From Lysobacteraceae bacterium (lineage in GTDB: Bacteria > Pseudomonadota > Gammaproteobacteria > Xanthomonadales > Ahniellaceae), in assembly GCA_002995625.1 (NCBI GenBank), contig PVBP01000012.1, positions 1 through 54,724 on the forward strand: a stretch of 54,724 nucleotides of DNA. Direction: 5' to 3'. Positions 16,736-24,124 of the stretch are shown here, piece by piece; positions within the stretch are counted from its first letter, which is position 1; each line of letters opens with the position of its first letter. A model generated the notes under the pieces. It was given only the letters and a program-made list of their open reading frames with translations, was not told where the DNA came from and made no database searches. Position numbers and translations under genes: made by a program.

Positions 16736-17941
16736 ATGGACGCGGCGCCGGCGGTCGAATGGATCCTCGCCTGCCGTCCGGGCTTCGAGGGCGAGGCGGC
16801 GGCCGAAGGCCGGCTGGCGCTCGCGGCGCACGGCGTGCCGGTCACGGAGCCGCGGATCGCGCCCGGCCTCGTCCGGTTTGCGTTCGATGGTCCGATCGAC
16901 CGCGGTCGGCTGCCGGACCCGCACCGCCTGATCTTCGCGCGCACCGCGTGGCCCGCGTTCGCGCGACTCTCGACCCTCGACCCGCGCGACCGGCTGACGC
17001 CGCTCCTCGCCGCGCTCGATGCGGTTGCCGCGACCGTCGGCGACGTCTGGGTCGAGACCGCGGACGGGGAGGAAGGCACCGCGCTGGCCGGCTTCGCGCG
17101 CAGCTTCGAGGCGGCGACGCTCGCGGCGCTCAAGCGCGCGCGGCGACGCGATCCGTCCTCGCAGGTCCTGCTGCGGGTTCTCGCGGCGAGCGGCGCCGAC
17201 CTCGCGCTCGCGCTCGACGACCGCGGCGCGCTGCCGCCGGGTCGTGGCGGCATCCCGCGCCTCAGGCTCCCACGCGACGCACCGAGCCGCTCGGCGCTCA
17301 AGATCGAGGAAGCGTGGCTGACGCTGCTGTCGGCCTCCGAACGCGTGCGCGCGCTGGCGCCCGGCATGACCGCGGTCGACCTCGGCGCCGCGCCGGGCGG
17401 CTGGTCGTGGCAGCTCGCGCGCCGCGGCCTCGCGGTGACCGCGATCGACAACGGGCCGCTCGCGGCGTCGGCGCTCGCGACCGGACGGATCCGGCACGTC
17501 CGCGCCGACGGCTTCCGGTTCCGCCCGCCGCGTCCGGTCGACTGGCTGGTCTGCGACATGGTCGAGCAGCCGGCGCGCGTCGCCCGCCTCGTCGCCGACT
17601 GGCTCGCGCGCGGAGACGCGCACGCGGCGCTCGTCAACCTGAAGCTGCCGATGAAGAAGCGCTGGGAGGAGACGGTCGGCTGCCTCGTCGCACTGGGTGA
17701 CGCGATCGACGCCCTGCTGCCGCCATCGGTCGCCGCGGCCGCGGCACGCCCGGACGCGCCTGTGGCCGGGACGCGCTTCGCGCTGCGCGCGCGCCAGCTC
17801 TACCACGACCGCGAGGAGATCACGGTGCTCGCGCTGCCGCTCGGCCGCCGCACGCGCTCCGGTCCTGCACCCGGGGGCCGACCGGGCCCGACCTCGACCG
17901 CGATCAGTCGCCGGCGAGCGCCTCGGCGATCTTCGCCTTGA
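16736..17941 (+). CDS. rlmM: 23S rRNA 2'-O-methyltransferase RlmM
   Basis: This 401-residue enzyme methylates the 2'-OH of C2498 in 23S rRNA with S-adenosylmethionine. The N-terminal THUMP-like domain (about 1-170) is followed by SRSALKIEEAW, with a catalytic Lys189, the SAM-binding loop VDLGAAPGGWSWQL (214-227), Asp274 in VCDMVEQP, and Lys303 with E311/E312 in NLKLPMKKRWEE, which together form the K-D-K-E tetrad of RNA 2'-O-methyltransferases. ATG 16736 is chosen from a longer open frame because the family begins IL.CRPGFE. The protein is about 35 residues longer than the E. coli enzyme. The extra basic, Pro-rich C-terminal tail is encoded over the 3' end of the convergent glutathione peroxidase gene, so it may be a recent loss of an earlier stop. 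Confidence 0.9.
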   Translation: MDAAPAVEWILACRPGFEGEAAAEGRLALAAHGVPVTEPRIAPGLVRFAFDGPIDRGRLPDPHRLIFARTAWPAFARLSTLDPRDRLTPLLAALDAVAATVGDVWVETADGEEGTALAGFARSFEAATLAALKRARRRDPSSQVLLRVLAASGADLALALDDRGALPPGRGGIPRLRLPRDAPSRSALKIEEAWLTLLSASERVRALAPGMTAVDLGAAPGGWSWQLARRGLAVTAIDNGPLAASALATGRIRHVRADGFRFRPPRPVDWLVCDMVEQPARVARLVADWLARGDAHAALVNLKLPMKKRWEETVGCLVALGDAIDALLPPSVAAAAARPDAPVAGTRFALRARQLYHDREEITVLALPLGRRTRSGPAPGGRPGPTSTAISRRRAPRRSSP

Positions 17942-18392
17942 GGTCGCCGTCGTGCGGGCGCACGGTCGGCTCGAAGCGCGCGAGCACCTGCCCGTCGCGG
18001 CCGATCAGGAACTTCTCGAAGTTCCACTGGATCCGCCCCGGGAACGCGGCGCCCGGTCCGGTGAGCCACGCATAGAGCGGATGCTGGCCGGCGCCGTTGA
18101 CCTCGATCTTCGCGCTCATCGGGAAGGTGACGTCGTAGCGCGTCGCGCAGAACCGGCGGATCTCGTCCTCGCTGCCCGGCTCCTGCGCGCCGAACTGGTT
18201 GCACGGCACGCCGAGCACGACGAGGCCCAGGTCCCTGGCCTCCCGCCACAGCCCCTCGAGCTCGGCGTACTGCGGCGTCAGACCGCACAGGCTCGCGACG
18301 TTGACCAGCAGCACCACCCGGCCGCGGAAGGCCGCGAGCGGGAGCGGGTCGCCCTCGATCGCGGTCAGCGTGAAGTCGTGGAAGTTCGCCAT
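17904..18392 (-). CDS. Glutathione peroxidase (Cys type)
   Basis: This 162-residue thiol peroxidase of the GPx family reduces hydroperoxides in the cytoplasm. The peroxidatic residue is Cys36 in NVASLCGLTPQY; it is encoded by TGC, not a selenocysteine TGA. The other active-site elements are VPCNQFGAQEPG (Gln65-type residue) and WNFEKFLI (Trp-Asn). Cys82 in RRFCATRYDVTFP is placed like the resolving cysteine of thioredoxin-dependent members, so thioredoxin may be the real reductant. The gene overlaps the end of rlmM by 38 bases in convergent orientation and is divergent from the DUF3616 gene, with 110 bp between the starts. Confidence 0.93.
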   Translation of the reverse strand: MANFHDFTLTAIEGDPLPLAAFRGRVVLLVNVASLCGLTPQYAELEGLWREARDLGLVVLGVPCNQFGAQEPGSEDEIRRFCATRYDVTFPMSAKIEVNGAGQHPLYAWLTGPGAAFPGRIQWNFEKFLIGRDGQVLARFEPTVRPHDGDLKAKIAEALAGD

Positions 18393-18502
18393 GACCTGAC
18401 TCCGACATCGAACCAGAGGACTGCGAATGATCGGTCATCTCGCGTGAGCACGCCATCGACGGCCGTTACCGAATCGCAATCCGGTCATGACAATCTCGCC
18501 AC

Positions 18503-19981
18503 ATGACCACGTCTCCGAACCGCAGCCGCGAGACCCACGGTGGCCGCGCCATGGCAGCGCTCGCCCTGCTGCTGGCCCTCGATGCGCTGGCCGTGCCGTC
18601 GCTCGCGCGCGCCGCGCCGGGCGTGGTCGCGTCGGCCGCCGCGTTCTCCGGCGTGATCGGGGATCCGACTGACCACGCCGCCACCGTCGGCATCCCGGTG
18701 ACGATCGTCGATCCGGCCTTCGCGCTCGCCGAACTCGAGGTCACCGCGACCAGCACGAACCCTGCGGTCGTGCCTCACACGGGGCTCGCGATCGAGCCGC
18801 TCGACGCGACCCGCATCGCGCTCCGGGTGGCGCCGAGCGGAGTCGGCTACGCGACGCTGACGATCACGGCGCGCAATCCGCTCGGCGAGACCGGCAGCGC
18901 GACGGTCGCGTTCGCGGCCTCGCAGCCGATCCTGCCGGTCGGCGCGACGACCTGGCCGATCGGCGGGGCCGACGCGTCCGCGCTCGAGACGCTCGGGCCC
19001 AACCACGTGCTCGCGGCGATCGACGAGGACCAGGTGCTCAGGATCTGGCCGATTGATCGCTCGGGGCCACCGGTCCGGGCCTTCGACCTGACGCCGTTCC
19101 TCGGGCTCACCGACTTCGGCGGCGGCGGGCAGCCGCGCGAGGTCGATTTCGAGGCGATGACGCGGCGTGGCGCCCGGATCATCGTCATCGGTTCGCACGG
19201 CAACGCCGCGAGCGGCGCGCTGCGCCCGAACCGGCGCCGGATCGCCGCGGTCGAGATCGGCGGCACGGCACCCGACTGGACGCTGAGCCACGTCGGCCGC
19301 TACGACGGCCTGCGCGAAGACCTGCTGGCCTGGGACGCCGCGAACGGGCACGGGCTCGGCGCGAATGCGCTGGGCCTCGCAGCCAGCGCGGCTGCCGGCG
19401 TGCCGCCCGAAGCGCCGGGCGGAGGTGGCTTCAACCTGGAAGGGCTTGCGATCGCGCCGGACGGCGCCACGGCCCTGCTCGGCTTCCGTGCCCCGCTGCA
19501 GCCGCCCGGCGAGCGCCGGCTCGCGCTGATCGTGCCGCTCGCGAATCTCGACGCGCTGATCGCCGGCAACCCGGCCCCGGGACCGGCGCAGTTCGGCGCG
19601 CCGATCCGGCTCGATCTCGGCGGGCTCGGCGTCCGCTCGATCGAATGCGCCGCCGATGGCTGCCTGATCGTCGCAGGCCCGGCCGATGGCGAGGGACCGT
19701 TCCGGCTGTTCCGCTGGAGCGGCCTCGCGAGCGACGCGCCGGTCCGGCTCGACAGCAACCTCTCCGGCCAGCGGCCCGAGGGGCTCGCGCTGGCGGCGCC
19801 GTCGACCGCGGTCGGCGTCCCGATCGTGCTCGCGAGCGACCTTGGCGACACCGTGTTCTACGGCGACGGCATCGCGGCGAAGGACCTGCCCGAACCGCTG
19901 TGGCGCAAGTTCCGGCTCGACCGGCTCGCCGCCGGCGCCGCGCTCGGAGACGCCGTGTTCGCATCCGGATTCGAGCCCTGA
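18503..19981 (+). CDS. Secreted DUF3616-like protein with C-terminal FxSGFE motif
   Basis: This 492-residue exported protein has a hydrophobic signal segment at about 17-35 that ends in SLARAAPG. The start could also be the Met at residue 17, which would give a more standard signal peptide. A beta-rich Ig-like region (about 40-145) follows, then a beta-propeller-like domain with the DUF3616 landmarks: REVDFEAMTRRGARIIVIGS, a second glycine-rich FNLEGLAIAPDGATALLGF, LIVPLANLDALIAGNP and QRPEGLAL. The function of DUF3616 is not established; some relatives resemble phytase-like or esterase-like propellers. The protein ends VFASGFEP, the motif shared with three other exported proteins of this window. 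It is the first of three adjacent same-strand genes for secreted proteins. Confidence 0.88.
   Translation: MTTSPNRSRETHGGRAMAALALLLALDALAVPSLARAAPGVVASAAAFSGVIGDPTDHAATVGIPVTIVDPAFALAELEVTATSTNPAVVPHTGLAIEPLDATRIALRVAPSGVGYATLTITARNPLGETGSATVAFAASQPILPVGATTWPIGGADASALETLGPNHVLAAIDEDQVLRIWPIDRSGPPVRAFDLTPFLGLTDFGGGGQPREVDFEAMTRRGARIIVIGSHGNAASGALRPNRRRIAAVEIGGTAPDWTLSHVGRYDGLREDLLAWDAANGHGLGANALGLAASAAAGVPPEAPGGGGFNLEGLAIAPDGATALLGFRAPLQPPGERRLALIVPLANLDALIAGNPAPGPAQFGAPIRLDLGGLGVRSIECAADGCLIVAGPADGEGPFRLFRWSGLASDAPVRLDSNLSGQRPEGLALAAPSTAVGVPIVLASDLGDTVFYGDGIAAKDLPEPLWRKFRLDRLAAGAALGDAVFASGFEP
19955..19978 (+). other. C-terminal [IV]FxxGFE motif, copy 1
   Basis: The last eight codons of the DUF3616 protein read VFASGFEP and then stop. 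This is the variant copy, with Ser in place of the Asp seen in the other three. Confidence 0.75.
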
Positions 19982-20087
19982 GCGCCGGCCGGCCGCGCCG
20001 TGCGGCCGAGACCTCGGTGCAAGAAAACCGTCGTCGGGCGCTGCTACGCTCGGGAACTCTGTCAGACCGGTCCTCAGGGGCAACCCC

Positions 20088-23000
20088 ATGCGCATCCGTC
20101 TCGTCGTGGCCGCGCTCGCGGTCGTCGCGATGTGTCTTTCCTCGCTCGCCGTCGCCCAGCCGTTCACGCCGGGCAATCTCGTCATCTACCGGGTCGGGGC
20201 CGGCGCGCCCGACACGCTGACCAACACCGGCAATCCGGTGTTCCTTGACGAGTACACGCCATCGGGGACGCTGGTGCGCTCGCTCGCGCTGCCGACCACT
20301 GCCTCGGGCCCGCAGCGCCAGTGCATCGCCTCGGGCACCGCGAGCTCCGAGGGCATGCTGACCCGCAGCACCGACGGGCAGTTCCTGGTCGCGACCTGCT
20401 ACGCGCGCGACCTCGGCGGCAGCGGTTCGATTTCCGGGACGGCCGCGATCGACGTGCCGCGCGTCGTCGCGCGGGTCCGCTTCGACGACGCGATCGACAC
20501 CTCGACCGCGATCACCGATGCGTTCAGCGCCAATAACGTCCGCAGCGCGGCCTCCGTCGATGGCGCGGCCTTCTGGGTTTCGGGTGGCACCAGCGGCGTG
20601 CGCTACGCGACCCTCGGCGCGACCACCAGCACCTCGATCTCGACGACTCTGACGAACCTCCGCAACCTGACGATCCAGGCCGGCCAGCTCTACGCGTCGA
20701 CCGGTTCCGGGTCGAACCCGCGCATCGGCGCGATCGGCACCGGCACGCCGACCACCGGCCTCGAGAGCTACGTCGGCCTTCCGGGGATTCCGGGCACCTC
20801 GTCGCCGTACAGCTATGTGTTCTTCGACCTCAGCACGGCGGTGCCGGGCGTCGACACGCTCTACGTCGCCGACGACAGCGGCAGCTCGCCGGCGCCGGCG
20901 ATCACGAAGTTCTCGCTGGTCGGCGGCACCTGGGTCTCGAATGGCTCGGTCGGCGCCGCGGCCGACAGCTACCGCGGCCTGACCGGCACCGTCTCCGGCA
21001 GCACCGTGACGCTCTACTCGACCCGGCGCGGCGGGACCGGCGCCACCGGCGGCGGCGAGCTCGTCTCGATCACCGACACGTCCGGCTACAACGCCCCGTG
21101 GGTCGGCGCGCCGACGCTGCTCGCGACGGCCGCGGCCAACACCGCGTTCCGGGGCGTCGCCTTCGCGCCGGTCAATCCGGCGCCGACGCCGCCCTCGGGC
21201 ACCGGGACCGCGACGCCGGGCACGATCCCGAACGACGGCGCCACGACCAGCGCGCTGCGCGTGACCGTGACGCCGGGCATGAACCCGACCAGCACCGGGA
21301 TCACCGTCACCGCGAACCTGACCGCGCTCGGCGGCAGCGCGACGCAGGCGCTGGTCGACGACGGCACCGGCTGCGACACCGCCGCGGGCGACCTCGTCTA
21401 CTGCGCGACGACGACGGCGGCGCCGGCCACCGCGCCCGGGCTCTACAACCTGCCGTTCACGATCACCGACGCGCAGGCGCGGACCGGCACCGGCACGATC
21501 GCGCTGACCGTGGTCGATGCGACGCCGCCGGATTCGACGCTGTCGATCGGCCCGGCCTCGGTCACGGTCGGCACCGTCGGCACGCAGACCGTCAACGTGC
21601 CGGTGACGATCGATCCGCCGCGTCCGGTCGACGTCGTGTTCACCGCGACGACCGGCGGCGGCACCGCGACGCCGGGTCCGAACCCGCCGGCCGACTACGT
21701 CGCGGTCGCGAGCCAGTCGTTCACGATCCCGGCCAATGCCGGCACCTTCAGCGTGCCGGTCACGATCCACCCGAACCTGCGCCAGGGCGCGAGCAGGACC
21801 TTCGACGTCACGATCGCGACCAGCGCGCCGAACGTCGTGATCGGCACCGGAACCGCGACCGTGACGATCGCGAACAACGCCCCGGCGAACACGCCGATCC
21901 CGGCGATCCAGGGTCTCGGCGACACCTCGCCGCTCGCCGGCCAGACCGTCAACAGCACCGACAACATCGTCACCGCGGTCGTGTCGAACGGCTTCGTGAT
22001 TCAGGCGCGCGCGCCGGGCGACGGCAATCCGGCGACCTCGGACGCGATGTTCGTGTTCACGTCGAGCGCACCGACGGTCGCGGTCGGAGACGTCGTCGAC
22101 GTGCGCGGCCGGGTCGGCGATTTCGTCTCGACCAGCGGCGGCCGCTCGCTCAACGCGACCCAGTTCTTCAACACGAGTCCCGCGCTGATCGTGGTGCGGA
22201 TGGGCACCGCGGACGTCGCGACCGCGACCCAGGCGATCGCGCTCGACGACGTGATCCCGTCGCCCGATCCGAACGTGCCGGCCTGCGTCGCGCTGGGCGG
22301 CGTGTTCCCGCCGACCGCCGATCCGCGCGCGCGCAACTTCGCGTGCTTCGAGTACATGCGCGTCACGACCACGTCCGGCGTCATCACCTCCCCGAACCAG
22401 CGCTTCGGCACCGACCCGATCGCCGAGATGGGCTTTGCCACCGGCGGACGGCGCGTCTACCGCGAGCCGGGCGTGTCGTTCAACGTCGCCACCGAGGATC
22501 CGGTGCTCGCGAACGTGGTGCCGGCCGCACCTCCGCTGCCCTCGGGCTTCGTGTTCGACGGCAATCCCGAGGTGTTCGAGTTCGACCCCGATCGCCTCGG
22601 CCAGCCGAACGCCGTGATCGTGCCGGGCTCGATCCTGTCGGCCCAGGGCGTGATCGGCATCGACTTCGCCGACTACGAGTTCTGGCCGAGCCAGTACACG
22701 GTGACCGATCCGGCCCCGCCGCTGCCGCGGCCGGTGCCGGTTCCGGCGGTCGACCAGATCACGGTCGCGACCTACAACCTGCTGAACCTCTACGACCGCT
22801 GCGACGACCCGGCGCGTCCGAACTCGAACGAGCAGTTCAACATCGCCGACACCAACCGCAAGCTCGACAAGCACTCGCGCTACATCCGCGAGGTGCTGCG
22901 TTCGCCCGGCATCATCGGGGTGCAGGAGGCCGAGCTGCCGAGCCCGCCGTCGACGGTCTGCGCCAATGCCGGCGGCAGCACCACGTCGGCGCTGCAGCTG

Positions 23001-23933
23001 CTCGCCGACCGGATCGCGGCCGATGGCGGCCCGACCTATCTGGTCGCGAACAGTCCGTCGACCAACGACCCGCGCTTCATCAGCGTCGGGTTCCTGTACC
23101 GCGAGGACCTGTTCCTGTCCAACGTCAGCTTCACCCAGATCGCGCCGAACGAGCAGTGGACGTTCCGCTATCTCGATGCCAACTCGACGCAGCAGGAGCG
23201 GACCGGGACCGTGCACGACCGCCCGCCGCTGCGGATGGAGGCCACGCTCCCGCTGGCCGGTGGCGGTGAGCAGCGGATCGCGGTCGTCGTCAACCATTTC
23301 CGGTCGCTCTCGGGCATCGACAACCTGAGCGACGCGCGCGGCAACCCGACCGACCCGTCGACGCGTCAGGACGCGCATCGCGTGCGCCAGAAGCGGCTGC
23401 GGCAGGCGATCTCGATGGCCTGCGACCTGCAGGCCTGGCAGTCCAATCCGGCCAATGCCGGCGTGCCGAAGATCCTGCTCGGCGACCACAACGCGTTCGA
23501 GTTCTCCGACGGCTACGCCGACATCAACGCGGTGCTGTCGGGCAACGCGCTCGCGAGCAACGCCCAGTACACGCCGGCCTACTTCGCGCCGTCCGAACTC
23601 CCGTGCGCGGCGCAGCCGAACGGCCAGTTCGTCGATCCGGGGCTCGAGAACGCGGTGATCGGCCTGCCGCCGGCCGAGCGCTACTCGTTCAACTTCGCGT
23701 TCGCGGCCCAGGCGCTCGACCACGCGCTCCTGAACCGCGCGGCGCAGGCCCGCTTCGAGCGCGCGATCTACGGCCGCGGCAACTCGGATGCGCCGGGCAA
23801 CGACGAGTTCGATCCGAACACCGCGCGGCGCGCGTCCGACCACGACGCGCTGGTGATCTACCTCAACGCGTCGGCGACGCGACCGTCGCAGAGCGGCTTC
23901 GGCATCTTCGCCGACGGCTTCGAGGCGCCCTGA
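20088..23933 (+). CDS. ExeM/NucH-like extracellular nuclease
   Basis: This 1281-residue exported endonuclease/phosphatase-fold nuclease should degrade extracellular DNA. A signal peptide (1-23, ending SSLAVA) is followed by a beta-propeller-like region (about 25-370), an Ig-like segment (375-475), a Calx-beta-like domain (about 480-590) and a YhcR-type OB domain (about 602-720, PAIQGLGDTSPLAGQTV). The C-terminal EEP catalytic domain (about 888-1265) has TYNLLNLYD, Glu947 (GVQEAE), GDHN (1132-1135) and SDHD (1250-1253). The architecture matches ExeM of Shewanella, a biofilm-DNA nuclease. ATG 20088 is the start because the signal peptide begins there; no good Shine-Dalgarno precedes it. It ends GIFADGFEAP. 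About 106 bp separate it from the preceding gene. Confidence 0.92.
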   Translation: MRIRLVVAALAVVAMCLSSLAVAQPFTPGNLVIYRVGAGAPDTLTNTGNPVFLDEYTPSGTLVRSLALPTTASGPQRQCIASGTASSEGMLTRSTDGQFLVATCYARDLGGSGSISGTAAIDVPRVVARVRFDDAIDTSTAITDAFSANNVRSAASVDGAAFWVSGGTSGVRYATLGATTSTSISTTLTNLRNLTIQAGQLYASTGSGSNPRIGAIGTGTPTTGLESYVGLPGIPGTSSPYSYVFFDLSTAVPGVDTLYVADDSGSSPAPAITKFSLVGGTWVSNGSVGAAADSYRGLTGTVSGSTVTLYSTRRGGTGATGGGELVSITDTSGYNAPWVGAPTLLATAAANTAFRGVAFAPVNPAPTPPSGTGTATPGTIPNDGATTSALRVTVTPGMNPTSTGITVTANLTALGGSATQALVDDGTGCDTAAGDLVYCATTTAAPATAPGLYNLPFTITDAQARTGTGTIALTVVDATPPDSTLSIGPASVTVGTVGTQTVNVPVTIDPPRPVDVVFTATTGGGTATPGPNPPADYVAVASQSFTIPANAGTFSVPVTIHPNLRQGASRTFDVTIATSAPNVVIGTGTATVTIANNAPANTPIPAIQGLGDTSPLAGQTVNSTDNIVTAVVSNGFVIQARAPGDGNPATSDAMFVFTSSAPTVAVGDVVDVRGRVGDFVSTSGGRSLNATQFFNTSPALIVVRMGTADVATATQAIALDDVIPSPDPNVPACVALGGVFPPTADPRARNFACFEYMRVTTTSGVITSPNQRFGTDPIAEMGFATGGRRVYREPGVSFNVATEDPVLANVVPAAPPLPSGFVFDGNPEVFEFDPDRLGQPNAVIVPGSILSAQGVIGIDFADYEFWPSQYTVTDPAPPLPRPVPVPAVDQITVATYNLLNLYDRCDDPARPNSNEQFNIADTNRKLDKHSRYIREVLRSPGIIGVQEAELPSPPSTVCANAGGSTTSALQLLADRIAADGGPTYLVANSPSTNDPRFISVGFLYREDLFLSNVSFTQIAPNEQWTFRYLDANSTQQERTGTVHDRPPLRMEATLPLAGGGEQRIAVVVNHFRSLSGIDNLSDARGNPTDPSTRQDAHRVRQKRLRQAISMACDLQAWQSNPANAGVPKILLGDHNAFEFSDGYADINAVLSGNALASNAQYTPAYFAPSELPCAAQPNGQFVDPGLENAVIGLPPAERYSFNFAFAAQALDHALLNRAAQARFERAIYGRGNSDAPGNDEFDPNTARRASDHDALVIYLNASATRPSQSGFGIFADGFEAP
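23904..23930 (+). other. C-terminal [IV]FxDGFE motif, copy 2
   Basis: The last nine codons of the extracellular nuclease read IFADGFEAP and then stop, after the linker RPSQSGFG that separates it from the catalytic domain. Confidence 0.8.
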
Positions 23934-23957
23934 CCGCCGGGTCGCTCGCAGGCCCTG

Positions 23958-23992
23958 CCGGGGGCCGGTCCTCGACCGAGGGCCGGCCCCGG
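23958..23992. terminator. Hairpin terminator after the nuclease gene
   Basis: An inverted repeat of about 15 bp (CCGGGGGCCGGTCCTC with GAGGGCCGGCCCCGG, one bulged base, loop GAC) starts 25 bases after the stop of the nuclease gene. It has no T tract. The position and stem strength suggest a transcript end that separates this gene from the following protease gene. Confidence 0.55.
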
Positions 23993-24124
23993 GTAGGATC
24001 GCGTGGCGCGCCGGATCCACGAGTGACCGGCGGGCATCTTTCGGGTGTGCGTTGCGTCTCGTCGCCAGGCCGGATGGGGGTTTATGCTCGGGGGCGCTGT
24101 CGTCCCCGCAGTCGAGGTGCCCCC

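Noticed and set aside
13216-17700. Very long open frames opposite to real genes, such as 1494 codons opposite the subtilisin and 1631 codons opposite the secreted cluster
   Set aside because: They are Arg/Ala/Asp/Gly-rich translations of the complementary strand of real genes with known domains. High GC content suppresses stop codons in these frames. They have no domains, ribosome sites or compatible neighbours.
17904-18392. Selenocysteine in the glutathione peroxidase
   Set aside because: The peroxidatic codon is TGC (Cys36) and the frame has no internal TGA, so it is an ordinary Cys enzyme.
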